Positions 45,207 through 54,243 of a stretch of DNA of 64,000 nucleotides are shown here, piece after piece. The stretch is taken from positions 705,001 to 769,000 of the forward strand of contig NZ_JACCCY010000003.1 of the NCBI RefSeq assembly GCF_013409575.1, in the 5' to 3' direction. Origin of the DNA: Macellibacteroides fermentans. Its GTDB lineage: Bacteria > Bacteroidota > Bacteroidia > Bacteroidales > Tannerellaceae. Below the pieces are notes generated by a model that searched no databases, was not told the origin of the DNA, and worked only from the letters and a program-made list of their open reading frames with translations. The stretch's first letter is position 1; each line of letters opens with the position of its first letter. The position numbers and the translations under genes are program-made.

Positions 45207-47060
45207 TTATGCCTCCAAAATTTTCGTTAATTCCTCAACTAATCTAGCAACAACAAAGGGTTGTCCTTTAACACGGTTAAACTGGAAAGGATTGAATCCC
45301 GGAATTTTTCCCCGTAAGTAATTGGCAAACTGACCGTTGTTCTGTTCAACCACCACCACTTTCTTGTAACGGCTTATCAGCTCAGCTGTATTTCTGGGAA
45401 GAGGTTGGATAAATTTAAAGTGAGCCATGGCAACCTTTTTACCTTCAGCCTGCATATCTTCCATGGCTTCATACAGGTGACCATAGGTACCACCCCAACC
45501 AATAACAAGCAGATCGGCATCTTTGTCTCCGCATACTTCCTGCTCGGGTATGTAATCGGCTATTTTATCAATCTTAGCCTGACGAACATTTACCATTTTC
45601 TGGTGATTGGCAGGATCGGTGGATATAGCACTTGTTTCGTAATCTTTTTCCAGGCCACCGATACGGTGCATGAACTCATTCATACCAGGGATAGCCCAAT
45701 AACGAACTAATGAATCTTTATCTCGACGATAAGGTTTCCATGGAGCTTCTTCTTTGTAGTTGGTCACATAATTCGGAGTGATTGACGGATAGGTATCCAA
45801 ATCTGGAATTTTCCAGGCAGATGATCCATTGGCAATAAACGAATCGGTAAGCAAAATAACAGGTGTCATATGCTCTACGGCAAGTTTTCCTGCCCAGAAT
45901 GCAGCATCAAAGCAATCGGTTGGAGTAGAGGCTGCAAGTACTACTGCCGGACTTTCGCCGTTACGTCCATATAGAGCCTGCATAAGGTCTGTTTGTTCGC
46001 TTTTAGTCGGCATCCCGGTTGACGGGCCTCCTCGTTGTACATCGATAACAACCAGCGGAATTTCAGATATAACAGCTAATCCGATGGCTTCACCCTTAAG
46101 GGCAAGACCTGGACCTGAAGTAGAAGTGGCTGCCAGGCAACCTGCAAAGCTTGCACCGATTGCTGTACAGATACCTGCAATTTCATCTTCAGCCTGAACG
46201 GTGATAACGCCAAGATCCTTGCGTTTAGCCAATTCGTGTAAGATATCGGTTGCCGGAGTAATGGGATAACTGCCTAGGAAAAGTCTTAATCCTGCTTTTT
46301 CTGCAGCGGCAATCAAACCATAGGAAGTTGCCTTGTTTCCATTTACGTCTGTATAGTAAGCTGGTTCAACAGTCGTACTTTCAATACGGTATGTAGAAAC
46401 AGTTGCGTGTGTATTATGACCGTAGTTGTAGCCATCAGTAAGGGCTTTGATATTTGCCTTTACAATGGTTGGTTTTTTAGCAAACTTATTTTGCAACATA
46501 TGCATCGCCTCTTCGAGTGGGCGCTCAAACAGCCAACAAACCAATCCAAGGGCAAACATATTTTTACAGCGTAAAGCCGATTTATTATCCAATTCAAATT
46601 CAACCAAGCCATCTTTAACCATGGATGAAATTGGAACAGCAACAACTTGTACACTGTTCAATCCTAATTCTGCAAACGGGTCTTCCGTTACAAACTGGGC
46701 TTTGGTAAGATCATTCTTTAAAAATGAATCAGTGTCAATAATTACAATTGCATTTGGTTTAATTTGCTTTACATTAACCTTCAAAGCGGCTGGATTCATA
46801 GCAACCAATACATCCGCTTTATCTCCAGGTGTATAAATTTTTCTTGATCCCAGGTGAACCTGAAACCCTGATACACCACTAAGCGTTCCTTGCGGAGCAC
46901 GTATTTCTGCCGGAAAGTCGGGGAATGTTGAAATATCATTTCCCAAAATTGCAGACAGATTTGAAAAGATTGTTCCGGTTAATTGCATACCGTCTCCCGA
47001 GTCTCCCGAGAAACGAACAACAACCTTTTCCAACGTCGTAACTTTCGTTTGTTCTGCCAT
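45207..47060 (-). CDS. korA: 2-oxoglutarate:ferredoxin oxidoreductase-type alpha subunit (gamma-alpha fusion)
   Basis: The protein has 617 residues. The first ~200 are the gamma domain (VVRFSGDSGDGMQLTG), fused to the alpha domain (LFLGSYPITPATDILHEL, then QAEDEIAGICTAIGASFAG and TSTSGPGLALKGEAIGLA). This fused layout is the KorA form common in Bacteroidota and archaea. The residues SYPITP point to the 2-oxoacid site. It is first in a two-gene operon with korB. Confidence 0.94.
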   Translation of the reverse strand: MAEQTKVTTLEKVVVRFSGDSGDGMQLTGTIFSNLSAILGNDISTFPDFPAEIRAPQGTLSGVSGFQVHLGSRKIYTPGDKADVLVAMNPAALKVNVKQIKPNAIVIIDTDSFLKNDLTKAQFVTEDPFAELGLNSVQVVAVPISSMVKDGLVEFELDNKSALRCKNMFALGLVCWLFERPLEEAMHMLQNKFAKKPTIVKANIKALTDGYNYGHNTHATVSTYRIESTTVEPAYYTDVNGNKATSYGLIAAAEKAGLRLFLGSYPITPATDILHELAKRKDLGVITVQAEDEIAGICTAIGASFAGCLAATSTSGPGLALKGEAIGLAVISEIPLVVIDVQRGGPSTGMPTKSEQTDLMQALYGRNGESPAVVLAASTPTDCFDAAFWAGKLAVEHMTPVILLTDSFIANGSSAWKIPDLDTYPSITPNYVTNYKEEAPWKPYRRDKDSLVRYWAIPGMNEFMHRIGGLEKDYETSAISTDPANHQKMVNVRQAKIDKIADYIPEQEVCGDKDADLLVIGWGGTYGHLYEAMEDMQAEGKKVAMAHFKFIQPLPRNTAELISRYKKVVVVEQNNGQFANYLRGKIPGFNPFQFNRVKGQPFVVARLVEELTKILEA

Positions 47061-47113
47061 AATAATTTATATAAGCTTTTATTCTCTGATTGCCATTGTT
47101 TATGATCGCGTTG

Positions 47114-47121
47114 CAAAGGTA
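47114..47121 (-). promoter_or_regulatory. -7 promoter box of korAB
   Basis: Minus-strand TACCTTTG, 53 bp before the korA ATG. Confidence 0.5.
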
Positions 47122-47174
47122 AAAAAATTAAACTTTGAACGGTGAACAAAATTACAATTTTATCTGTTTTAATC

Positions 47175-48386
47175 CTAAAAAGCCGACAAATAGATACTAA
47201 TATCGGCCGAAGAAAGATTAAAATGATTTGCTACATAGCGATTCACCGGCTTGCCGCCGTACATATATATTCCAGCTCTGAACCCCATGTCAGCCTTTAT
47301 AAGTGCCTGGACAGACCCCATGTCTCCTATGGAGAATAGCATGGGAACAAAAATGTTACTGAATCCCATAGCGGTTGTTCGGGCTACATAATTGCTGACA
47401 TTCGATTTACAATAATGAAAAATTCCATATTGCTGAAAAACAGAAGGATCAGAAGAGGTTAATCCACAAGTTGTTTCAAAACACCCTCCTTGGTTAACAC
47501 GAAGATCGATAATCAATGCTCCTTTTTTCATCGAGCTGATCATCTCTTCGGCAATTACATATCTTTTACGTGAATTTATATAACGCATAGCGCCGATAAC
47601 AACATCAGCCGATCGGAATGCATTATGTAGCACGTTGGGTTGAAAATTAGATGTAAACAACGACTGACCCAATACTTGCTGTATGGTTCGTAACTTGTTG
47701 ATATCTTCATCAAACACCTTTACCATGGCTCCCATTCCTAAAGCTGCACGGGCGGCAGCAGTTCCTGCTATTCCGGCTCCCACAATAACAACTTCAGTGG
47801 GTGGTACTCCCGAAATTCCACCAAACAGCAATCCTTTACCTCCACGGGCGTTACTTAACATTTCGGCTGCAATGGAGATTGAAGCTTTACCTTCAATCTC
47901 GGAAATGATATTGAGTACCGGCAATTTGTTCTGGTCGTCGGCCAACAGCTCATAACCTATTGCATTGATCCGTTTGCCCATCATTAGTTCGAATGCTTCG
48001 GGAGCAAACGAATTTAACTGTACCATGGAGAACAACGTAGATCTTGGTTTCATTAAAGCAACTTCGCCTGGTAACGGAGGAAGAATTTTCAAAATTAAAT
48101 CGGCCTGATAAACCTCCTGAGGGGTTGCAACTATTTCGGCACCTGCTTCAGAGAAATGATTGTCGGAATAGTTTATGCCAAGACCCGCATTTGTTTCAAC
48201 AACTACACGATGGCCACAATCCGTAAGCATATCAACAGCTTCGGGTGTAAGTGGCAGTCGCCTTTCTTCTTCGTTTCGTTCACGAGGAATGCCTATAAGC
48301 AACCGATTGCCCATCTTGCTTATCTCCTTTAATAGTTCCTGAGGAATATACTTCCCCTGACTACATCTACCTCCTGTCAGATCCAT
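47175..48386 (-). CDS. ald: alanine dehydrogenase-family protein
   Basis: The protein has 403 residues from MDLTGGRCSQGKYIPQE. The N-terminal substrate domain contains GIPRERNEEERRLPLTPEAV with the Arg/Lys pair. The NAD domain is VVIVGAGIAGTAAARAALGMGA, and the C-terminus has the NQGGCFETT metal/active loop of the AlaDH/PNT family. It probably interconverts alanine and pyruvate with NAD; a transhydrogenase-alpha-like role is less likely because no beta subunit is near. The chosen start overlaps the aroK stop by 20 bp; a longer frame to 48410 is also open. Confidence 0.82.
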   Translation of the reverse strand: MDLTGGRCSQGKYIPQELLKEISKMGNRLLIGIPRERNEEERRLPLTPEAVDMLTDCGHRVVVETNAGLGINYSDNHFSEAGAEIVATPQEVYQADLILKILPPLPGEVALMKPRSTLFSMVQLNSFAPEAFELMMGKRINAIGYELLADDQNKLPVLNIISEIEGKASISIAAEMLSNARGGKGLLFGGISGVPPTEVVIVGAGIAGTAAARAALGMGAMVKVFDEDINKLRTIQQVLGQSLFTSNFQPNVLHNAFRSADVVIGAMRYINSRKRYVIAEEMISSMKKGALIIDLRVNQGGCFETTCGLTSSDPSVFQQYGIFHYCKSNVSNYVARTTAMGFSNIFVPMLFSIGDMGSVQALIKADMGFRAGIYMYGGKPVNRYVANHFNLSSADISIYLSAF

Positions 48387-48909
48387 AGTGTAATATCTTT
48401 TCCAATGCATTAGCTATTGAGAGTACATCCGTGTCTGTCTCCATTGCCTCTGCTTCAAAAACAACATCTGCCTGCTCATAATTGTTTTTTCTTTTTAGCA
48501 ATGTTTCACGTATGTAATCCATGAGTTCTTCTTTATTCTTGTCTTTAAGCAGCGGACGTGTCCCTTTGCACAATTCCAGCCGATTGGTCAATTCCGGAAC
48601 CGAAACCTTTAGATATACGGTCGTTCCGTGGGCTTTCATATATTCCATATTGTCAAAAAAACAGGGAGTCCCTCCTCCGGTAGAGATTATAACATCTTCG
48701 AAGGTGGCTACCTCACGTAACATCTTTTGTTCAATTTCCCGGAAGCCGGCCTCACCTTTTTCTGTAAAAAGCTGTTGAACAGATTTTAGGTATCTGCTTT
48801 CAATGTAATGATCCAGGTCAACAAATGTGAGTCCCATATTTTTTGAAAGACACACACCTACAGACGTTTTGCCCGCTCCCATAAAACCGATAAGAAATAT
48901 ACGTTTCAT
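48367..48909 (-). CDS. aroK: shikimate kinase
   Basis: The protein has 180 residues from MKRIFLIGFMGAGKTSVG. Walker A is GFMGAGKTS, the shikimate-binding Asp-Arg region DLDHYIESRY, the GGGTPC motif STGGGTPC, and the lid Arg in LELCKGTRPLL. It phosphorylates shikimate on the way to chorismate. The frame is open to 48963, but the -7 box TACATTTG at 48931-48938 lies inside that extension, so 48909 is the start. It is co-transcribed with the alanine dehydrogenase-family gene. Confidence 0.95.
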   Translation of the reverse strand: MKRIFLIGFMGAGKTSVGVCLSKNMGLTFVDLDHYIESRYLKSVQQLFTEKGEAGFREIEQKMLREVATFEDVIISTGGGTPCFFDNMEYMKAHGTTVYLKVSVPELTNRLELCKGTRPLLKDKNKEELMDYIRETLLKRKNNYEQADVVFEAEAMETDTDVLSIANALEKILHYGSDRR

Positions 48910-48930
48910 CCCAAATTGAACTATTTTTTG

Positions 48931-48938
48931 CAAATGTA
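48931..48938 (-). promoter_or_regulatory. -7 promoter box of aroK
   Basis: Minus-strand TACATTTG, 21 bp before the chosen ATG; a TTG lies 22 bp upstream. Confidence 0.55.
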
Positions 48939-49084
48939 GTTTTTTATAAAGCAATTCGGTCAACCAGAATAAAATAATTGCACGGATCGCGTCACAAAAC
49001 TCCTACGATTATAATTCAACTTGTTTTTTAGATAACAAAAAGGCTAAAAGCTTTATCCGACTTATTTCAACCCAAAATATAGTC

Positions 49085-49092
49085 TATCTTTG
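49085..49092 (+). promoter_or_regulatory. -7 promoter box of the RNase HI gene
   Basis: TATCTTTG fits TAnnTTTG, 19 bp before the ATG. Confidence 0.5.
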
Positions 49093-49111
49093 CAGAGATA
49101 AATAATCTATA

Positions 49112-49744
49112 ATGGCAAAAAATAAGTTCTACGTAGTTTGGAAAGGATTGAATCCCGGAGTGTATGATAGCTGGAATGCCTGTAAGATGCAGGTTGAAGG
49201 TCAGGATGGCGCTAAATACAAATCTTTCGAAACGAGAGAAGAGGCTTATGCTGCCTTTGAAAAAGATTTCAAGGAATTCATAAAACCGGCTTCTGCCACA
49301 CGAACAATGCAGAAACTTCCTGTTTTAAATGGCGGCAGACCCATACTTGACAGCATTGCAGTAGATGCCGCGTGCAGTGGCAATCCCGGCTTGATGGAGT
49401 ACAGAGGTGTATATACGGCAACCAAGCAAGAGCTATTTCGTATCGGCCCTTATGAACAGGGAACAAACAATATTGGAGAGTTCCTGGCTCTGGTGCACGG
49501 CCTTGCTTTTTTGAAACAAAAGAATAGCCCTCTTCCTATTTATTCAGACAGCAGAAATGCGATTATGTGGGTCCAAAAAAAGAAATGTAAAACATTATTG
49601 GAAAGAGAACCTCGAAATGAAGTTATCTTTAACCTGATTGAAAGAGCTGAGAAATGGCTTCATGAAAATGAATACTCAACGACCATCCTTAAATGGGAAA
49701 CGTCGGAATGGGGAGAAATCCCAGCTGATTTTGGACGAAAATAG
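49112..49744 (+). CDS. rnhA: ribonuclease HI with N-terminal hybrid-binding domain
   Basis: The protein has 210 residues. The N-terminal RNA/DNA hybrid-binding domain (KFYVVWKGLNPGVYDSWNACK) is as in eukaryotic RNase H1. The RNase H fold has the acidic set in AVDAACSGNPG, NNIGEFLAL, IYSDSRNAI and ADFGRK. It degrades RNA in RNA-DNA hybrids. The first motif reads DAACSGNPG where DGSCxGNPG is usual, but the metal Asp is kept. It is a single gene, divergent from aroK. Confidence 0.93.
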   Translation: MAKNKFYVVWKGLNPGVYDSWNACKMQVEGQDGAKYKSFETREEAYAAFEKDFKEFIKPASATRTMQKLPVLNGGRPILDSIAVDAACSGNPGLMEYRGVYTATKQELFRIGPYEQGTNNIGEFLALVHGLAFLKQKNSPLPIYSDSRNAIMWVQKKKCKTLLEREPRNEVIFNLIERAEKWLHENEYSTTILKWETSEWGEIPADFGRK

Positions 49745-49755
49745 GTCTTACCTGG

Positions 49756-51222
49756 TTATTTGTTCTGTTTTTTTGTCGCCTCAAGAATAAGCCGAATGCA
49801 TTTTTCTTTGTCGAATCCACGCACGTTGGCATATTCTTCTCCTAAAACAGTGTAGATGTGTTCATTCCCATTTAGACGTTCAAAGTTTTTGCATCCTGTT
49901 CTCATATTTATTTTTCCGAAAGACATTCTGTTCAGGTCTATGATTTCCACCTGAATTTCACCGTCCGTTTCTTTAAATAATATATTACCCCCCGAATAGT
50001 CTTTGTGCAAAAAACCATTTTCATGCAGCATGGCAGTGGTCCGGGCAATAGCTTTCAGAATACTTGTCTCGTTTTGGAAAGTTTGCTTGAATAGGTCGCG
50101 GTATTCAAACGGACACGATGATTTTTTACTTACAAAGTAACTTTTGTCGAACAACCAATTTTGGCTGTATTCTATATAAGCTACCGGAAGAGGAGTCTTA
50201 ATGCCTGCTTTTAATAATTTAAAAGCATTGTCATAGGCTCTTTGAGCTTTTGATGCCCTTAAAAATCCATAAATTATCCGGTTTATCCATATCGGCCTTT
50301 TGTAGGACTTAACAATATATTCATCACCATCTACAGCAAACATTTTAAGTTCATTTCTTCCTTTATATATGATAGTTCCCATTTTATCGAACTGAAAAGG
50401 CAATGAATTTAAGAAGGTTGTAAGGTGTTTGAAGTAGGGATTCACGGCGACCGACTTCTTACAGAATAAATTGGTCATCCTGTTATACATACGTGACCAA
50501 CTACGATACTGTCGTAACGGACCGTTTAGCTCTTTTAAGAAAAAATCGGCGTGACGATTATTTAATGTTTCAATAACGTGCTTCTTTAGTTTTCTATCAG
50601 TCATCCGTTTTGAATTTGGACGGATTCGATAGTATAATCCGATACAAGGTAATTTTACAACCTTTCCTCCGTCTTTTAGTACTGAAATCCAGAATTCCCA
50701 ATCTTCTCTGGCTATAATAGTTTCACAGTATCCTCCGGCTTTTATCCAGTCACTTTTCCTGAACAGGGCGCTGACTGGAATAATGTTTTTTCTTGCAATT
50801 AGGGAAAGGGAGAAGTCTGGTAAAATCCATTCGCTGTTCTTCTCTCCAATAAACATCATTCTCGAGTATACAACTTTGACATCATCTTGAGTATCCAGCA
50901 CTTTTACCGCACTTTCAAAAAAATCAGGACCAATCAAATCGTCCGAATCCAAAGGAAAGATATATTCACCCTTGGCAAGCGATATGGCATGGTTGCGGGC
51001 TGCAGCCACACCTTTATTGGTTTGGCTGTAAAAAAAGATTGATGGGTGCTGCTCCGATAATTTTTTGCCAATCAAGGGAGACTTATCAGACGAACCATCG
51101 TCCATCAATATAATTTCTATATTCGGATAGGTCGACTGTAATACAGAGTTGACCGTTTCTTCCAGATAGTCTTCCATATTATAGACAGGAATCACTACCG
51201 AAACTAAAGTTTTTTTAATCAT
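49756..51222 (-). CDS. family 2 glycosyltransferase fused to a Kdo/LPS-kinase-like domain
   Basis: The protein has 488 residues. The first ~230 form a GT-A domain: SVVIPVYNMEDYLEETVNS, MDDGSSDKS, then the DSDD metal motif and REDWEFW. From about residue 285 a protein-kinase-like fold of the Kdo kinase/WaaP type follows, with catalytic HKDYSGGNILF (His 406, Asp 408) and the metal-site EIIDLNRM (Asp 429). One chain would thus add a sugar and phosphorylate it, presumably on LPS core at the inner membrane face. It lies 13 bp after another GT2 gene. Confidence 0.88.
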   Translation of the reverse strand: MIKKTLVSVVIPVYNMEDYLEETVNSVLQSTYPNIEIILMDDGSSDKSPLIGKKLSEQHPSIFFYSQTNKGVAAARNHAISLAKGEYIFPLDSDDLIGPDFFESAVKVLDTQDDVKVVYSRMMFIGEKNSEWILPDFSLSLIARKNIIPVSALFRKSDWIKAGGYCETIIAREDWEFWISVLKDGGKVVKLPCIGLYYRIRPNSKRMTDRKLKKHVIETLNNRHADFFLKELNGPLRQYRSWSRMYNRMTNLFCKKSVAVNPYFKHLTTFLNSLPFQFDKMGTIIYKGRNELKMFAVDGDEYIVKSYKRPIWINRIIYGFLRASKAQRAYDNAFKLLKAGIKTPLPVAYIEYSQNWLFDKSYFVSKKSSCPFEYRDLFKQTFQNETSILKAIARTTAMLHENGFLHKDYSGGNILFKETDGEIQVEIIDLNRMSFGKINMRTGCKNFERLNGNEHIYTVLGEEYANVRGFDKEKCIRLILEATKKQNK

Positions 51223-51235
51223 TTCAATCGGCCTG

Positions 51236-51952
51236 TCAAATTTTATCGTAACCTTTCGTCCATTTAATCCAGTAATATTTTAACGGATTTGTATATTTTA
51301 GCTGTTTCCAGGGCCTGCTGCTATGGGGTTGATGCAAAACGGGCAACGTAGTGAACAGGTAATTGTTAAAGCCTAACTGCAACGATTTGTGAGAAATCGT
51401 AACATCGTGCCAGGACTTTTCAGGGTTTAGTTCTTCAAAACTATATTTGTTAAGAAAATCGGGTTTTAAAAGCGAACAACAGAAGCTTACGTGTTTACGA
51501 GTAGAAAATACGCTGTTTTCTTTTCCTTTAGCATATAGATAAGGGTAATTGATTGCTCCCTGGCTATCAACCGTTACAGCTGCGGCAATACCACAATCCT
51601 TACGGATGACCGACTCGTCGAATAACTTCTGAAGCGTGTCTGGTGCGACCGTTACATCCGATTCAACAATAATAAGTGCTGCGTTTTCTTGAATGGCTTC
51701 TTTTTGCGCCATCTGCAAAATTAAAAGATAATTAGGAGAGGGATGATCCGTAATATCTGCAATGTTGACAAGCGTAAAGCCATACGTTCCGGAAGCTTCT
51801 TTAAGTAATTCGGTGTTTTCCGGAGTGCTGAAATCATTGTAAACCATGTACGAAAATGGAACAGATAGTTGTGAGGCGGTAATCGCCTTGATGGTCTGCA
51901 AAGTTAACTCTATCGAGTCCTTTACAGGAGTAATAATATTCATCTTTTTCAT
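51236..51952 (-). CDS. family 2 glycosyltransferase
   Basis: The protein has 238 residues from MKKMNIITPVKDS. It has a GT-A fold with YNDFSTPENTELL near the N-terminus and VESDVTVAPD as the probable metal DxD-type site; the C-terminal SWHDVTISHKSLQLGF resembles the acceptor/base segment. It is predicted to be cytoplasmic and active in LPS or surface glycan synthesis together with the fusion protein downstream. The frame is open from 51964 (MEYG), so the start is uncertain by four codons. Confidence 0.85.
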   Translation of the reverse strand: MKKMNIITPVKDSIELTLQTIKAITASQLSVPFSYMVYNDFSTPENTELLKEASGTYGFTLVNIADITDHPSPNYLLILQMAQKEAIQENAALIIVESDVTVAPDTLQKLFDESVIRKDCGIAAAVTVDSQGAINYPYLYAKGKENSVFSTRKHVSFCCSLLKPDFLNKYSFEELNPEKSWHDVTISHKSLQLGFNNYLFTTLPVLHQPHSSRPWKQLKYTNPLKYYWIKWTKGYDKI

Positions 51953-52070
51953 ACCATATTCCATTTTAATCCATTTCTTTACATGCTAAGAGTCTGATAA
52001 GCAGAGAACCTAAAAACTCACTCTATTCTCTATACGATCATGTATTGTCTTATCTTTCTACAAATCTGTG

Positions 52071-52100
52071 CAAAAGTAATAAAACTTTCTAATGAGCCAA
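52071..52100 (-). promoter_or_regulatory. promoter of the glycosyltransferase operon (-33 and -7)
   Basis: Minus-strand -7 TACTTTTG (52071-52078) with TTG (52098-52100) 19 bp upstream. It stands back to back with the pdxB promoter. Confidence 0.65.
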
Positions 52101-52107
52101 TCATATC

Positions 52108-52139
52108 TTTGGACATTGGCATTCTTTCAAGTACTTTTG
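52108..52139 (+). promoter_or_regulatory. pdxB promoter (-33 and -7)
   Basis: TTTG (52108-52111), 20 bp, then TACTTTTG (52132-52139): both boxes match the Bacteroidota consensus. Leader about 27 nt. Confidence 0.7.
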
Positions 52140-52172
52140 CCTCATAAATGAAGATTAAATAGAACATAAGGG

Positions 52173-53279
52173 ATGAAAATCATTGCAGACAATACAATTC
52201 CCTACCTGCAAGGAATTGCCGAAACTTTTGCGGAAATTAGTTATATTTCGCCTGAAGAGTTTACGCACGACAGAATAAAAAACGCCGATGCACTTATAAT
52301 CCGCAGTATCGATAAATGTACACAACAGATTCTGGAGGGAACAAGTATAAAGCTTATAACGACTGCTACCATTGGTTTTGATCATATTGATACCGCATAT
52401 TGCGATAAAGCAGGTATTGCCTGGGCCAATGCCCCCGGATGCAATGCGGATTCCGTTGCTCAATATGTGCTGGCATCTCTTATTACATTATCTATCCGCA
52501 ATAATATAGATCTGAAAAATAAGACATTAGGAATTGTAGGAGTAGGGCATGTTGGAAAGGCTGTAGAACGGGTGTGTAAAGCCTATGGGATGAATATTCT
52601 GCGGAACGACCCTCCCCGTGAAGAGCAGGAGGGTTCAGCCGGTTTTGTTTCTCTTAAGACAATTGCCGAAGAAAGTGATATAATTACGTTTCATGTTCCT
52701 TACACTGTATCTGGCATTCATGCAACCAAGCATCTGGCAAACGAGGCGTTCTTTGCAGAAGTGAAGAAGAAGCCATGGTTTATTAACACCTGCAGGGGAG
52801 CAGTGCATGATACAACAGCTTTGCTAAGGGCAAAACGGGAAGGCATTGTATCCGAACTTATCATAGACTGTTGGGAAAACGAACCCCATATTGATTTACA
52901 GCTGTTGGACGCTGCTTCTATAGCCACGCCTCATATAGCCGGATTTTCGGCAGATGGAAAAGCTAACGGAACACGCGCCTGTCTTCAAACAATCGGTAAT
53001 TTCTTTCGTATTCCCATTGAAAAGATTGGAGAAGTTGTTCCTCCTCTACCGGAAGAGCCGGTAATTGATCTTGATTTATTTACCTCCCGACGGATGGAAC
53101 AGGCTGTGCTGAAAACCTTTTGTCCGGAAACAGTAGACCGGATGTTACGCAATGCTCCTCATGATTTTGAGTCGCTACGAAATAATTACAACCATCCAAG
53201 AGAGTACAAAGCCTATACATTATTAAATATAAAGGAAGAAGAGATCTTTCTGTCGGATCTGTTAGGGTTCAATCGGTAA
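52173..53279 (+). CDS. pdxB: erythronate-4-phosphate dehydrogenase PdxB
   Basis: The protein has 368 residues. It acts in the DXP-dependent pyridoxal-phosphate pathway. It is a D-2-hydroxyacid dehydrogenase with ATIGFDHIDTAYC, the NAD loop LGIVGVGHVGKAVER, the catalytic Arg in NTCRGAVHDT, and the His in ATPHIAGFSADGK. The C-terminal PdxB dimerisation domain separates it from SerA. Its 3' end overlaps convergent purN by 11 bp. Confidence 0.94.
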   Translation: MKIIADNTIPYLQGIAETFAEISYISPEEFTHDRIKNADALIIRSIDKCTQQILEGTSIKLITTATIGFDHIDTAYCDKAGIAWANAPGCNADSVAQYVLASLITLSIRNNIDLKNKTLGIVGVGHVGKAVERVCKAYGMNILRNDPPREEQEGSAGFVSLKTIAEESDIITFHVPYTVSGIHATKHLANEAFFAEVKKKPWFINTCRGAVHDTTALLRAKREGIVSELIIDCWENEPHIDLQLLDAASIATPHIAGFSADGKANGTRACLQTIGNFFRIPIEKIGEVVPPLPEEPVIDLDLFTSRRMEQAVLKTFCPETVDRMLRNAPHDFESLRNNYNHPREYKAYTLLNIKEEEIFLSDLLGFNR

Positions 53280-53835
53280 GTACCTTTTCTATTATTTCAG
53301 GATACCATTTATGTTCGAGCTGGTGTATTCTTTCGCATAACGACTCGGGGGTGTCATCCGCAAATACGGGGCATTCGGCCTGAAATATAATCGGTCCTTC
53401 ATCATAATGCTCGTCAATATAATGGATGCTGATTCCTGATTTTGTTTCGCCGGAAGCAATTACGGCCCGATGAACATGCATGCCGTACATCCCTTTTCCC
53501 CCGAATTTGGGAAGTAAAGCCGGATGAATATTTATTATTTTGTGCGGATAAGCCGCAAGTAAATTATCCGCAATTTTAGACATGAAGCCGGCAAGTACAA
53601 TAAAATCAATTTGATATGTTTTTAAGATATCAAGAATGGCTTCTCCCGATTCAAACTCTTCTTTCGAGAAAGAGATTGAGGGTGTATTCAGTTTTTTAGC
53701 CCGTTCGTGAACCCCGGCTCCTTGTTTATTGGAGAGTACGATGGCGACTTTAAAAAATTCACTATTAGAGAAATATCGGATAATATTCTCCGCATTCGTT
53801 CCTGAACCGGAGGCAAAAATGGCTAAACTCTTCAT
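53269..53835 (-). CDS. purN: phosphoribosylglycinamide formyltransferase PurN
   Basis: The protein has 188 residues. It formylates GAR with 10-formyl-THF in purine synthesis. FASGSGTNAENI binds the phosphate, and the catalytic Asn-His-Asp are seen in INIHPALLPKFGGKGMYG, HVHRAV and DEHYDEGPI. It is convergent with pdxB and divergent from acpP. Confidence 0.95.
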   Translation of the reverse strand: MKSLAIFASGSGTNAENIIRYFSNSEFFKVAIVLSNKQGAGVHERAKKLNTPSISFSKEEFESGEAILDILKTYQIDFIVLAGFMSKIADNLLAAYPHKIINIHPALLPKFGGKGMYGMHVHRAVIASGETKSGISIHYIDEHYDEGPIIFQAECPVFADDTPESLCERIHQLEHKWYPEIIEKVLTD

Positions 53836-53988
53836 TAATTCTAGGTTTTAATGCACAAGAAAAGAAAAAATGTGCAGTTTTCCACATTTTTAGTACATAA
53901 TATTTGTTTTGTAACATAAAAAATTCTTTTCTTTGCACTGCAAATTTAAAAAGTAAATTCGTATTAATTAATCTAAATTGAAAAAGTT

Positions 53989-54225
53989 ATGTCTGAAGTT
54001 GCATCAAGAGTAAAAGCGATTATCGTAGATAAGTTAAGTGTTGAAGAAACAGAAGTTACAAACGAAGCAAGCTTTACTAACGATTTAGGAGCAGACTCTC
54101 TTGACACAGTAGAATTGATTATGGAGTTCGAAAAAGAATTCGGTATCTCAATTCCTGATGATCAAGCAGAAAAGATTACAACTGTTGGTGATGCTGTTGC
54201 TTATATCGAAGCAAACGCAAAGTAA
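53989..54225 (+). CDS. acpP: acyl carrier protein
   Basis: The protein has 78 residues and is acidic. The phosphopantetheine Ser lies in [12 protein letters not shown]. It carries growing acyl chains in fatty acid synthesis. It is first in the acpP-fabF-rnc set; fabF starts 18 bp after its stop. Upstream, ATTTG and TTTCTTTG at 20-bp spacing form a plausible promoter near 53905-53940. Confidence 0.97.
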   Translation: MSEVASRVKAIIVDKLSVEETEVTNEASFTNDLGADSLDTVELIMEFEKEFGISIPDDQAEKITTVGDAVAYIEANAK

Positions 54226-54243
54226 TCCTTTTACGTTGAAAGC

